Assembly: GCA_946998295.1 (NCBI GenBank)
Contig: CAMPYS010000017.1
Location: forward strand, 1-40,924
Reading direction: 5' to 3'
DNA: 40,924 nt
Source: an uncultured Prevotella sp.
GTDB taxonomy: Bacteria > Bacteroidota > Bacteroidia > Bacteroidales > Bacteroidaceae
The position numbers were made by a program, and so were the translations under genes. Shown one piece after another: positions 7,415 through 16,294 of the stretch; the stretch's first letter is position 1, and each line of letters begins with the position of its first letter. The notes beneath the pieces are model-generated. The model ran no database searches. It was not told the origin of the DNA and was given only the letters and a program-made list of their open reading frames with translations.

Positions 7415-7622
7415 AATGTTTTGTTTTATTTTTATAATATTTATGCTTTCATGGGGATATAATATAAGGTTTGTGTTTTCACGGTTTTTGCTAATCTTGC
7501 TCTACTGCAAATTTATATATTTTCAACTGTTTAATATAATTATTTTATATGAACTTTTATATATGTCTCATAATTAGACAAAAACTAAATAATATGTATT
7601 TATTAATTTTCATAGTAACATA

Positions 7623-7668
7623 AAAAATAACGAGGAAATGTCAAGGTTGACATTTCCTCGTTATTTTT
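7623..7668 (-). terminator. Perfect 22-bp terminator hairpin after the Bax-inhibitor gene
   Basis: Arms 7623-7644 and 7647-7668 are exact reverse complements (core TAACGAGGAAATGTCAA) with a nominal 2-nt loop (opens to 4 or more nt in RNA). It ends about 15 nt beyond the minus-strand gene's stop codon, with T-rich ends on both strands. Confidence 0.9.
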
Positions 7669-7683
7669 CTTTCATATAGAAAT

Positions 7684-8403
7684 TTATCTCTTAAAACCAA
7701 GTATTCTTAATAAATATATAAAAAGATTTATAAAATCAAGATAAAGTGTTAAAGCTCCCATCAGTGCAATCTTTTGAACTTCTTCACTTGCATCTGGTGC
7801 ATTTTCTAACAATTTCTTTATCTTTTGTGAATCCCATGCTGTAAGTCCAACAAAAATAATTACACCTCCATAACTTATTACTAAATTTAACATAGAATTG
7901 TAAAAGAATATATTAACAACAGATGCAATAATTAATCCAATTAATGCCATCATGAATATTTTCCCGAATTTAGATAAATCCTTTTTTATAAAAATACCTA
8001 TTAGAGCCATAGTAGCAAACGTTCCTGCCGTAATAAAAAATGTTTGAACTATTACATCTATTTTATAAATAGCAAAAATTAAGGATAAAGTTAAACCATT
8101 TAATATCGAATATATTATAAAAGAAAATGTTGCAGCTGTCAAGGAAAGCTTATTAATACGTGCTGTAAGATAGAATACAAGTGCTAACTCTGCAATCATA
8201 ATAAGTATTACTGACTTCATACTTGAAAAAACTAAGTCTGATAATACTGGTGATTTTGCTACTCCGTATGCTGTTACAGCAGTTATTATTAAAGCCAAAG
8301 TCATCCACATATAAACCTTATTCATCAATTTACGATATACAGTAGATTTTTCATCTACCTGATATTGACTGCTACTACCATTAAAATAATTATTTATTTC
8401 CAT
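7684..8403 (-). CDS. Bax inhibitor-1/YccA family membrane protein
   Basis: This 239-residue integral membrane protein has a short soluble N-terminus with VYRKLMNKVYMWMTLALIITAVTAYGVA, then seven hydrophobic segments, and the family's C-terminal signature LTAWDSQKIKKL (about 186-197) and ALTLYLDFINLFIYLLRILG (215-234). The conserved acidic residues of the last helices are kept. The family includes pH-sensitive calcium leak channels (bacterial YetJ); in E. coli YccA interacts with FtsH. The specific role here is unknown. A very good promoter is seen at 8424-8454. Confidence 0.93.
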   Translation of the reverse strand: MEINNYFNGSSSQYQVDEKSTVYRKLMNKVYMWMTLALIITAVTAYGVAKSPVLSDLVFSSMKSVILIMIAELALVFYLTARINKLSLTAATFSFIIYSILNGLTLSLIFAIYKIDVIVQTFFITAGTFATMALIGIFIKKDLSKFGKIFMMALIGLIIASVVNIFFYNSMLNLVISYGGVIIFVGLTAWDSQKIKKLLENAPDASEEVQKIALMGALTLYLDFINLFIYLLRILGFKR

Positions 8404-8423
8404 ACATACTTTTTTTATTGCTG

Positions 8424-8454
8424 CAAATATAATATAATTTATTTTAAGTCCAAA
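8424..8454 (-). promoter_or_regulatory. Promoter of the Bax-inhibitor-1 gene
   Basis: On the minus strand, TTTG (8454-8451), 19-nt spacer, TATATTTGC (8431-8423). A near-perfect Bacteroidetes promoter, with the ATG about 20 nt beyond the -7 element. Confidence 0.75.
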
Positions 8455-8634
8455 AATGGTATATACGTTTTACCTTTTTTTATTAAATAACAATATTAAA
8501 TTAAATATTTTTTTTAAGTATATAGAATTTTCAAAAGATAAAAAAAAGTAATTCATAATTGTAAATAATAAAGGAATTATAGTTTCAATAGGGGAAATAA
8601 AATAATATATTTAATAAATATTTGACAAAAATAC

Positions 8635-8663
8635 TTGTTAATAAATAAATATTGGTAACTTTG
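8635..8663 (+). promoter_or_regulatory. Promoter of the large T9SS adhesin-like gene
   Basis: TTG (8635-8637), 18-nt spacer, TAACTTTG (8656-8663), giving a start near 8669 and a leader of about 35 nt before the ATG at 8704. Confidence 0.68.
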
Positions 8664-8703
8664 AAGAACATATTAAATAAATAACAAATAAATTTAAACA
8701 ACT

Positions 8704-11700
8704 ATGTATTTTAAATCTATCAACTTAAAGCAGACACTAACATTAGTGTTACTGTTGCTATTAGCCTCTGGACGGCTTAATGCTCAAAATTTAGATTTTA
8801 GTGTTCTAAAGACGGATGTTCATAATCAAGAACTTTCCATTCATGATGATTACGACAAAGCTTTAAAGAATAAAGAGTGGTATAATATCAGTAGTCACAA
8901 GAATGCAGTATATTGGAGAGGTACAGCATGGGGAAATAAATGCTTTGCTTTAAACCTTCTTTTTTCACAGTTAAAGAATATAAGCGGTGTTTATGAAAGT
9001 TTCTTAGTATCACCTTGCTTATCCTTAGATAAGATAAGCGACTCAAAACTATCTTTTGATTATATGTGTAATAGTGTTAAAGGTGACTCTTATTTGGAAA
9101 TAGCTATAATAGACAAGGATGGTAAAAAGATAAAAGATATAGGAAAAATACAAGCTAACACACAAGCAAATAGCTTTAAGCCTTTATCTTTTGATATTCC
9201 TAAAGAGCTTAGCGGTATTGGCTTCATCGCATTTATTGCAAGAGGAGATATTAATAATCGATCAGTTTTCAAGGTTAGCAATATAGAAACTATAAAAAAG
9301 TCAAGTAACATTAATATTACTGCAAGTCCTAATCAAATAAATTTTGGTAAAATAAAAATAGGAAAGAAATCAACAAAACAAAAAATAAACATTAGCATAG
9401 ATAATTTTAATGGTTCTATTAATACTCCTGAGTTAAATGGTGATGTTACAGAATTTACTGTTAATGCCTCTAATCTTACTTCAAAAGGTGGTGATATCTT
9501 TGTAGAGTTTTCTCCTACATCTGCTGGATTAAAACAAGCATGCCTAAAAATAACAGCAGGGAGTGTTAGTAGTGAAATTAAGTTAATAGGCGAAGCAGAG
9601 GAAGAAGGTGTAGAGGACAAACCGACTATAGAATTGCTAAACAACCAATATTTTGAGCAATTTAATGGTAATGTTCCTAATGGCTGGGAAACAAAGGGTA
9701 AGACAGTTAAAATAAGTGGTGCTGGTCGTTTCAGTAGCGATACAGGCTTTGCTGTTGGAATATCTACAGACAATGATAAAGGTTATCTCAAACAAACTAT
9801 AAATTTAGAGACAAAAGGTCAAGAAGTCGTTGCAGGAAATGAATTAGAGTGTTTAATACACTACTATACTGTTGAAAGTCAGAATCCAGAAGGACCTATA
9901 CATTTAGCCCTACGCTGGATAGATAAAAGCGGAAAAGAAGTAGACTGTAAGGAAAAAGATTTCATTAATAATAACAAAGTATTCTTTGGGCGCATGAAAT
10001 CCTATGGTACACTAAAATTCCGTTTAACTTGTCCTGAACGAGCTAATAAATTAGAGCTATGTATAGAAATAGCTTCTAAAAGCAATGTGCGGTTTGACGA
10101 TTTTAGTTTACGACGTTTATCTCTAAAAGATAGAACGCCACTTGTAGCAATATTGCCACAATACAGAACTATAACAGGTGAAGTCGGAGTAAAAAAGGAA
10201 TATAATGTAGCTATTCAAACTTCACACTGCGGTTCTGAACCCGCCATAACTTATAATGGTACTGATGCTGATAATGTTCTAAAATTAGGAGTTTCTAAAT
10301 TGGAAAAAACAAGTTCAATACTTACAACCCTCTCTGTAACACCTTCTAAAAAAGGAGTTTTTGTAGGTTCAAAAGCTTACAATATAAAAATTTATGGTGC
10401 TGATGCAGACAATACAGGTTCTTTCACTATAATGAGCTACTTTATGGCTGCAGGGAAAAAGCCTTCAATAGCTATAAAAGATGGAATAAAGGTAAAAGAA
10501 ATGAAAGCAGAGGTTAACAAAAATGATGAGCAAGAAATAGAATTCGACATAAAGAATGTTATAACAAATGTTAACCTTGAAGTAAAACAAAAGACTAATG
10601 GTGCGTTTAGATTAAACACAACTCAATTCTTTTATGGTCCAGCTTCCGATAAACTATTTGCAAATAAAGTTAAAGTTAACTTCTTGCCCAAAAAGCCAGG
10701 AGTATATACAGCAACTCTTTGTGTATCTACAGTCCTATCAGATACATTAAAAATAGAATTAAAGGGTATATGTGAAGAAAAAAACATCAACACCCTTACA
10801 GAATCTTTCTCTTCTGTATGTAATATAGATAAACGATTTGAAAATAAACCTGCTTGGAAAGATTTCTATAAATTTGATATTGGATATTGGAAGCTTGAGG
10901 GAAAATGGAATTCTGCAAATGATATATCTCTATATAAACAAGGGGTCCTATACTATGATGAAATTATAAATAATGGTGTTTCTTCTATAAGACTATACCC
11001 ATCTAACATTGCTCAAGTATGTGAAGCTCAATACTCTATAGATGGTGGTGGTCATTGGACTTTACTTCCAAAAGCTAATGATAATGGTGAATTTGTTGTA
11101 AACTCTCACCGCCCTACCCTAATTAGAATTATAAATAAGAATAATTCTGATATATCAATTAATAAAATAGATATTGAACAAAACAAACAAGAAGATCGAC
11201 AAGAATTTACTTCACTTGAAGACGCAATGCTAAAAGATGCAGACAAAGAGAGTTTACCTATTCTTAATGAAGACTTTACAAATCTTAGGCACACACGTAT
11301 TTTAGGGTTAAGTAACTGGCAGAATCTTATGATTAGGGGCGAAAGACCGTTCTATGCATGGGAACAAAAAAATAAAGAACAAACAGCTGTAGAAAATGAA
11401 GTTGCTCAAATTTCTTTCTTCAAATATGGTATAGAAGATAAACGAGAACATGAAACATGGCTATTATCACCTACACTATCTTACAAAAAGGCAAAGAGCA
11501 AAATATTAACATTCAGCCTACGCTTTGCTAATCCTATAGAAAATGGAGGTGAACTATTCGGATTCTATATTATTAGTGAAAAAGATGGTAAAATAAAAGA
11601 CCAATTCATTAACCTATCTGATTATTCTCCAGCTGGTGTTGTTGTAGAAAAAGAAAACTGGTATAATTATCGTTTAGATTTGTCTAAAATAGACAGCATT

Positions 11701-12336
11701 AGTAATAATATAGATGATAAGTTCCACATTGCTTTTTCTTATTATAGCCCTCGTGGCGGAAATGAAACATCTCTAAACTTTATGATAGATAATATCACTT
11801 TTGGTAGAACAGATTTACCAGAATTAAGTGTTGATAAATCTCTCATAACAGTCCTGTTTAAAGTTGGACTTAAATCAGAGCCAAAAGCCTTTGAAGTAAA
11901 AGCTAAGAATGCAATAGATCCTATTAGTATCACTCTTGTACCTTCAACGATGAATAGATTCTTTACATATACGCCTAATAAACTTCCTAAAGATGGTGGT
12001 TGGGCTTCTTTCATTTTTAAGAGTAATGATAACAAGGAACGTGCTGCAATGTTTTTAATACAAACACCTGGTGCTGAACCTGCTATTGTAAAAGTTTTAG
12101 CATCTACAACAACAAACATAAAAAAGAACAATAATAGTAGTATAAATGCAACATTTAGACATAATAATATAGAAATCAATGGTGCATATAACAACTATAA
12201 GTTATATTCTCTATCAGGGAAACTTTTAAAGAGTGGAACATATGAAAGGAATATAGAAGTATCAAACAATTTTGTAGTTTTACAGATTGTTACTAATAAA
12301 GAAACTTTTACCTTTAAACTTTTAAATGAAAAATAA
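8704..12336 (+). CDS. Large T9SS-exported adhesin-like protein (choice-of-anchor J/D domains)
   Basis: This 1210-residue protein has a signal peptide (1-27, ...ASGRLNA|QN). A jelly-roll, cleaved-adhesin/anchor-J-like domain runs over about 55-200 (ending RSVFKVSNIETI), followed by an Ig-like choice-of-anchor-D domain at 205-297 (ITASPNQINFGKIKIGKKST...VEFSPTSAG). A second MAM-like lectin fold spans about 315-475, middle Ig-like repeats follow, and another anchor-J-like domain spans about 853-1025 (NEDFTNLRHTRI...TWLLSPTLSY). The last 60 residues are a T9SS type A sorting tail (YNNYKLYSLSGKLLKSG...FVVLQIVTNKETFTFKLL). It is thus exported through the outer membrane and probably anchored on the surface. 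No catalytic residues are recognised; it resembles the adhesin halves of gingipain-type proteins. It converges on the C10 protease gene. Confidence 0.85.
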   Translation: MYFKSINLKQTLTLVLLLLLASGRLNAQNLDFSVLKTDVHNQELSIHDDYDKALKNKEWYNISSHKNAVYWRGTAWGNKCFALNLLFSQLKNISGVYESFLVSPCLSLDKISDSKLSFDYMCNSVKGDSYLEIAIIDKDGKKIKDIGKIQANTQANSFKPLSFDIPKELSGIGFIAFIARGDINNRSVFKVSNIETIKKSSNINITASPNQINFGKIKIGKKSTKQKINISIDNFNGSINTPELNGDVTEFTVNASNLTSKGGDIFVEFSPTSAGLKQACLKITAGSVSSEIKLIGEAEEEGVEDKPTIELLNNQYFEQFNGNVPNGWETKGKTVKISGAGRFSSDTGFAVGISTDNDKGYLKQTINLETKGQEVVAGNELECLIHYYTVESQNPEGPIHLALRWIDKSGKEVDCKEKDFINNNKVFFGRMKSYGTLKFRLTCPERANKLELCIEIASKSNVRFDDFSLRRLSLKDRTPLVAILPQYRTITGEVGVKKEYNVAIQTSHCGSEPAITYNGTDADNVLKLGVSKLEKTSSILTTLSVTPSKKGVFVGSKAYNIKIYGADADNTGSFTIMSYFMAAGKKPSIAIKDGIKVKEMKAEVNKNDEQEIEFDIKNVITNVNLEVKQKTNGAFRLNTTQFFYGPASDKLFANKVKVNFLPKKPGVYTATLCVSTVLSDTLKIELKGICEEKNINTLTESFSSVCNIDKRFENKPAWKDFYKFDIGYWKLEGKWNSANDISLYKQGVLYYDEIINNGVSSIRLYPSNIAQVCEAQYSIDGGGHWTLLPKANDNGEFVVNSHRPTLIRIINKNNSDISINKIDIEQNKQEDRQEFTSLEDAMLKDADKESLPILNEDFTNLRHTRILGLSNWQNLMIRGERPFYAWEQKNKEQTAVENEVAQISFFKYGIEDKREHETWLLSPTLSYKKAKSKILTFSLRFANPIENGGELFGFYIISEKDGKIKDQFINLSDYSPAGVVVEKENWYNYRLDLSKIDSISNNIDDKFHIAFSYYSPRGGNETSLNFMIDNITFGRTDLPELSVDKSLITVLFKVGLKSEPKAFEVKAKNAIDPISITLVPSTMNRFFTYTPNKLPKDGGWASFIFKSNDNKERAAMFLIQTPGAEPAIVKVLASTTTNIKKNNNSSINATFRHNNIEINGAYNNYKLYSLSGKLLKSGTYERNIEVSNNFVVLQIVTNKETFTFKLLNEK

Positions 12337-12354
12337 CACCTCTAATTTATATTA

Positions 12355-12396
12355 AGTATCAAAAAAGAGACCTTTAAAGGTCTCTTTTTTGATACT
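12355..12396. terminator. Shared bidirectional terminator, perfect 42-bp palindrome
   Basis: The 21-nt arms 12355-12375 and 12376-12396 are exact reverse complements with no spacer (ends AGTATCAAAAAAGAG / CTCTTTTTTGATACT). It sits 18 nt past one stop codon and 16 nt past the other, so it can terminate both convergent genes. Confidence 0.92.
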
Positions 12397-12412
12397 ACTA
12401 TAAATAAGTAAA

Positions 12413-14995
12413 CTATTTAAACATTTTGAATACCTTATTAGTAACACCTTTAACTTTAACTATAAAAAATCCATTATACTGAATTGGTAGTTTTATTGTA
12501 TCTTCTCCTTTTGAATAATAATGTTCTATCAACCTACCTTCAACAGTGTACACATCTACTTGACGTATCTTATTTCCACTAATTATTAGTGAATTGCCCT
12601 CTATCGTCAATAAATAATTATTATCTTTATTGGCATTTATACCTGTTGGTTTATTAGGATATACATCGTTTTTAGCATGAATAAAGGATATTTCTATTGG
12701 GTCATCCCACAAAACTTGTTCTTTTCCATCACTATTTCCTGTAATTCGTAACTTATATAGTCTATTGTTTATTATATCTAGCTCATTTGTTTTTATCCAT
12801 CCACTTATAAATGAATAATTTTTATTATCTGTAATATTAAATTTTTGTATACCGCTATTAACAGGTATAATCCTTCCATCTTGTGTGTCCTCAAGTGCCA
12901 TTGTCATAGTTCCTACATATTTTTTATTATCACCTAATGAAAAAACTATTCCTATTTTTATTAATGAGTTCCTAACAATATCTATATCTGTTGATTGAAT
13001 ACTACTTCCAGAATTGTCAGTAACAAATCCCAATATCTTTTTAAATATCTTAGTATTAGGGGTACTGCCTTTTATATCTATATAAGAGTCTTCTTTACCA
13101 TAAACTTTTATTACTTCGGTAGAATGTGTAGGATCTCTATCATCCTCTATTTCTATTTTTAATTTGTAGCGTCCTGGTTTTAAATCTTTGTCTAATAATA
13201 TCGGAATCCTAAATCTTTTTTCTGCAAATTGCTCAAAAGAAATAACAGATTTTGACTTAATAACTTGCGCTATATCTCCAGCCTCATCAATAAACGAAAC
13301 CTTTATATATCCATCATAGGATAGACCTACAAGTTGACGAATGACAAGTCTTAAATTCGTTTTAGCCCCTACAATTGGTGATTCTACAAAGGGATGTTCT
13401 TGCAACTGAAAAGGTTTTTCGTTATCAGGCAATTCAAAAATTCTTACTTTCTTATCATTTATTTCAAACCCTATACGTGGTGCTCGTTTCATTTTACACC
13501 ATGAATCGTATTTGTTATCATCGTTTATTCGTGCACATATAGGATAGATAAAATAATTACCATTTGATAATTTAGAAAAATCTATTTTAAATATTTGTTC
13601 GTCTTCTAAAAGTCCGCCTGAAGGCATTTTATGCTCATTTAACTTGAAACGTTCATAAATGTATCCTCCATTGTCATGATATTTGGAAGGGAAAATTTTT
13701 AAAAGCTTTCCCTCTTCTGAATATATTCCAGTCCCTATATCACCTGCAAAGGATGTAGAACTAATATTAGTAAAATTAGAATATGCCACCTCCACTTCAT
13801 CTTCTACCTTAGAAGGTTTATTGCCTATTATCCTCATATTTCCACTTATATTGAAAGCTATGTTTGGAGCATTTTCAACAAGGCTCTCATCAATAGGCTT
13901 TGTATTGGGCTTATTTGGATGAACTATAATTATATGTAATCGAGAGCTAAAATTAAGAGGACGTCCAGAAAATTCATTCCCTGTATTAGACAAATTTATG
14001 GATGAAAGAGAAAAGTATCCATCAGCCTGTCCTCCCCAACCAAAATTCATGTGAAAGAAATCATTTTCATCAACGCCATCTGTTACCCATGCATGACCAG
14101 ATAACCCACGTGTAAAACCAGAAATGTAAACAGGGAATCCATTTTCTAATTCCTTGCGGATTATTTCCATAAATTGTGCAGTACCTTCATCACTTTTATT
14201 TATTAGTGATGTAGAATAATCAAAATACTTTGTCAATGCTTTAGCTGCTATTGCACTACTTGTACTACTTGCATTAGGTGTATATTGCATATTCATAGAT
14301 GCACCTACATCTCGCATCAAATAAGCTACAGCATCTCTATTTTCACTGCTATAATTATTATCGCTATAAGAAGGTAACATTAAGTTCCACTTATATGTAG
14401 ATTTACTAAAATCAATACTAATACGCTTTCCATCATTGTTAACAATATATGAATTATTTCCCTTTCCGTTATTAGGCCATTTATGATAATACATTATCTG
14501 TGCCATAGCCGTAGCTACACAACCTGTATATTCATATCCTGTTTTATAATTATATGGATAAGTTTGATTCCAAGTAGATTTTAACAATGGGGGAACTACA
14601 GCACGGTTATTTTTTTTATAAATAGGTTTAACTATACTCTTATTAGCCTTTAATAGATTATAACTTTCTGCATATTGACTAAGTAAAAAACGAAGTTCTG
14701 GTGAAGCAGTTAATGTATCCAAAGTTCCTGTATGAGAATAGCCTAATATTTCACCCATTGCATCATTACCTGAAACAATAACAAAACCTTTACCCCATCT
14801 GTCATTATATATATAATAAGGCTTAGAGACTTGGGTAAAACGTGAATTATTTGGTAAAGATTTTAAAGGGACAACAGTTCTAACATATTTTTGTGCTATC
14901 TTTAGAGCTTCGGCTTGCGAAACTATTTTTGCTGTGATAGATAGAATAGAGATAAATGTTAGTAATACTAACGTTAAAAGTCTGTTCTTATTCAT
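12413..14995 (-). CDS. Secreted C10 family cysteine protease (streptopain/interpain-like) with T9SS tail
   Basis: This 860-residue protein has a signal peptide (1-23) and a Spi-type inhibitory prodomain (about 24-130; AEALKIAQKYV...GFVIVSGNDAMGEILGYS). The catalytic domain (about 131-360) has nucleophile Cys159 in YTGCVATAMAQIMYYHKWP, His301 in SGHAWVTDGVD and the NFGWGGQADGYFSL strand holding the supporting Asn/Trp. A long beta-rich region follows (370-780). The C-terminus is a T9SS type A tail (IRQVDVYTVEGRLIEHY...FIVKVKGVTNKVFKMF). Length and layout closely match Prevotella intermedia interpain A, which degrades haemoglobin and complement C3 (family knowledge, not shown here). A -7 element TATCTTTG lies at 15059-15052. 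All catalytic residues are intact. Confidence 0.93.
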   Translation of the reverse strand: MNKNRLLTLVLLTFISILSITAKIVSQAEALKIAQKYVRTVVPLKSLPNNSRFTQVSKPYYIYNDRWGKGFVIVSGNDAMGEILGYSHTGTLDTLTASPELRFLLSQYAESYNLLKANKSIVKPIYKKNNRAVVPPLLKSTWNQTYPYNYKTGYEYTGCVATAMAQIMYYHKWPNNGKGNNSYIVNNDGKRISIDFSKSTYKWNLMLPSYSDNNYSSENRDAVAYLMRDVGASMNMQYTPNASSTSSAIAAKALTKYFDYSTSLINKSDEGTAQFMEIIRKELENGFPVYISGFTRGLSGHAWVTDGVDENDFFHMNFGWGGQADGYFSLSSINLSNTGNEFSGRPLNFSSRLHIIIVHPNKPNTKPIDESLVENAPNIAFNISGNMRIIGNKPSKVEDEVEVAYSNFTNISSTSFAGDIGTGIYSEEGKLLKIFPSKYHDNGGYIYERFKLNEHKMPSGGLLEDEQIFKIDFSKLSNGNYFIYPICARINDDNKYDSWCKMKRAPRIGFEINDKKVRIFELPDNEKPFQLQEHPFVESPIVGAKTNLRLVIRQLVGLSYDGYIKVSFIDEAGDIAQVIKSKSVISFEQFAEKRFRIPILLDKDLKPGRYKLKIEIEDDRDPTHSTEVIKVYGKEDSYIDIKGSTPNTKIFKKILGFVTDNSGSSIQSTDIDIVRNSLIKIGIVFSLGDNKKYVGTMTMALEDTQDGRIIPVNSGIQKFNITDNKNYSFISGWIKTNELDIINNRLYKLRITGNSDGKEQVLWDDPIEISFIHAKNDVYPNKPTGINANKDNNYLLTIEGNSLIISGNKIRQVDVYTVEGRLIEHYYSKGEDTIKLPIQYNGFFIVKVKGVTNKVFKMFK

Positions 14996-15704
14996 TTTTT
15001 TTATTATAATTTTTGTTTGTAATTAAGTTCTTTATTTAATAAAAAGAAGTACAAAGATAATAATATTATCATGAATGAAACATTGACACAGCTGACCATT
15101 TAAGGTTTTATTGGATAATTTAATTATATATCCTTTTTTAATGGTAAAAAATATATACAAAAATAAATTTAAAAATACCTCTATTTAGAAACTATAGTAA
15201 GAGGTGAATTATCTATTTTAAACATCTGTTTCCATTAAAAGTTCATTGTTTGTAAACATTTGAAAAGCAAAGCCTTAGAAAATATTTAATAAGTGCAATA
15301 AAAGTTTACTAACAAACGCAGTTACGGTTGTTAGTAAAACGTCTCAACGTTCCTTATAGAAACGCTGAGACATTTCTATAAGGAACGTTACAGAGATTTG
15401 CTATAAACAATTTTTATCCTTGTTTTTTAAGTATTTTTTATTTACAAATTATATATATATTATATCAATATAATATTTTTTAATGTTAACTGATTATAAA
15501 TTTGAAACATTAAATATAATCAATGGAATCAGAGGAAAAAGCATTAATTAACATAAAAAACAAGTAATTTGTTTGGAAAACTATAGGAAATAAAGATACT
15601 GTTAAACTGCTATATAACTTATAAAGTAAAAAAAAAAGATATGTAAAGAATTATTTTTTTTGCAAAATAATTCTTAATAATTTTTATTTGATAGATAAAT
15701 TATA
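14996..15704. other. AT-rich noncoding stretch upstream of the C10 protease gene
   Basis: No gene of any size is supportable on either strand between 14996 and 15704. The stretch holds the protease promoter (TATCTTTG at 15059-15052, no clear -33) and the palindrome cluster at 15305-15389, listed separately. The remainder is AT-rich, without further repeats that I could see. Confidence 0.6.
15305..15389. repeat. Cluster of two palindromes, the second interlocked
   Basis: First, an 11-bp stem TTTACTAACAA (15305-15315) / TTGTTAGTAAA (15328-15338). Immediately after it, a 17-bp perfect stem AACGTTCCTTATAGAAA (15346-15362) / TTTCTATAAGGAACGTT (15373-15389). A third repeat, GTCTCAaCG (15341-15349) with CGcTGAGAC (15363-15371), competes with the second for the same bases, so the order is X-Y-X'-Y'. 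It could be a terminator pair, a switchable RNA or a small palindromic repeat element. Confidence 0.7.
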
Positions 15705-15712
15705 TAATTTTG
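15705..15712 (+). promoter_or_regulatory. Possible -7 element for the leader, small peptide and lipoprotein
   Basis: TAATTTTG fits TAnnTTTG. A TTTG at 15687-15690 is only 14 nt upstream, shorter than usual. If used, it gives a leader of nearly 390 nt before the peptide gene at 16105. Confidence 0.4.
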
Positions 15713-15880
15713 TAGGCGATTTAATATAATCAAGTAAAAATAAATATTTTTTTAGTTTATTATAAGTAAGTAAAAAGTTGTGGCATCTGAAGTTTGGACA
15801 TACCACAGTAAAAATAGTTTTTTTACAAATAAATTAATACTATTTTCATACCCGTTATTCCATTTGAATAAGGAGAATAA

Positions 15881-15907
15881 ATGCAGCATCCTACCCCCGT
15901 TCATTAA
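15881..15907 (+). CDS. Possible 8-residue leader peptide with strong Shine-Dalgarno site
   Basis: ATG at 15881 opens MQHPTPVH and a TAA stop. Immediately upstream stands AAGGAGAATAA, a textbook AGGAG at good spacing, which is rare in this window, where other starts lack SD sites. The peptide carries Pro-Thr-Pro and two His codons. It is followed by two hairpins before the next gene, the layout of a translational attenuator. The ORF is tiny, so chance is possible. Confidence 0.35.
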   Translation: MQHPTPVH

Positions 15908-15941
15908 CACTATTTAATAAATTAAATACTTATTTATATTC

Positions 15942-16016
15942 TTCTGTGTCGTGTCCATTACTACACAGAAAACTATTGTATGCCTATACTTTGAGAAGAA
16001 GCATAGGCATACAATA
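15942..16016 (+). promoter_or_regulatory. Tandem hairpins in the leader of the peptide-lipoprotein unit
   Basis: The first stem is TTCTGTGT (15942-15949) / ACACAGAA (15963-15970). The second, only 3 nt later, is a perfect 14-bp stem TATTGTATGCCTAT (15974-15987) / ATAGGCATACAATA (16003-16016) with a 15-nt loop, followed by TTTATTTAAG. The second resembles an intrinsic terminator with a weak U tail and lies about 90 nt before the peptide gene. Confidence 0.65.
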
Positions 16017-16104
16017 TTTATTTAAGTTTGAGAGTAAAATGGGGTCAGTAGTAAAATGCACTAAAATATTTTTAACATATATAAAGAAACAAAAACTTAT
16101 AATT

Positions 16105-16287
16105 ATGAAAAAGAGGAAGTATGTATCACCCCATATAAATGTGATACAAACAGAAACAACAAACTTATTAGAGCTTTCACCAAAGAATGGAGCTATAAAC
16201 AACTTTGGAACGGCGACCATTGAACCAGACACAAAAAAAGACGATAATGGAAACGAAATAGATTATAGTGAATATGAAAATTGGTAA
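16105..16287 (+). CDS. Small 60-residue protein, unknown (MKKRKYVSP type)
   Basis: I take the ATG at 16105 (MKKRKYVSPHINVIQTETTNLLELS...) rather than the in-frame upstream start at 15946, because the longer form would read through both leader hairpins. The peptide has a basic N-terminus, a middle TTNLLELSP and a highly acidic, Asn/Asp-rich C-terminus (KKDDNGNEIDYSEYENW). It has no signal peptide or membrane segment. Short proteins opening MKK-x-Y-x-x-P followed by a Leu-Leu-x-x-S stretch are common but mostly unannotated in Prevotella and Bacteroides; resemblance to modified-peptide precursors is superficial. Its last codons overlap the start region of the lipoprotein gene, so translation is probably coupled. 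Confidence 0.6.
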   Translation: MKKRKYVSPHINVIQTETTNLLELSPKNGAINNFGTATIEPDTKKDDNGNEIDYSEYENW

Positions 16288-16294
16288 AACAAAA

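Noticed and set aside
15341..15389. True H-type pseudoknot formed by both repeats at once
   Set aside because: Zero linker length against a 17-bp stem makes simultaneous pairing sterically implausible; the two are alternatives.
15946..16104. Upstream extension of the MKKRKYVSP peptide (start at 15946)
   Set aside because: It would translate through both leader hairpins and adds a cysteine/arginine-rich segment without family resemblance.
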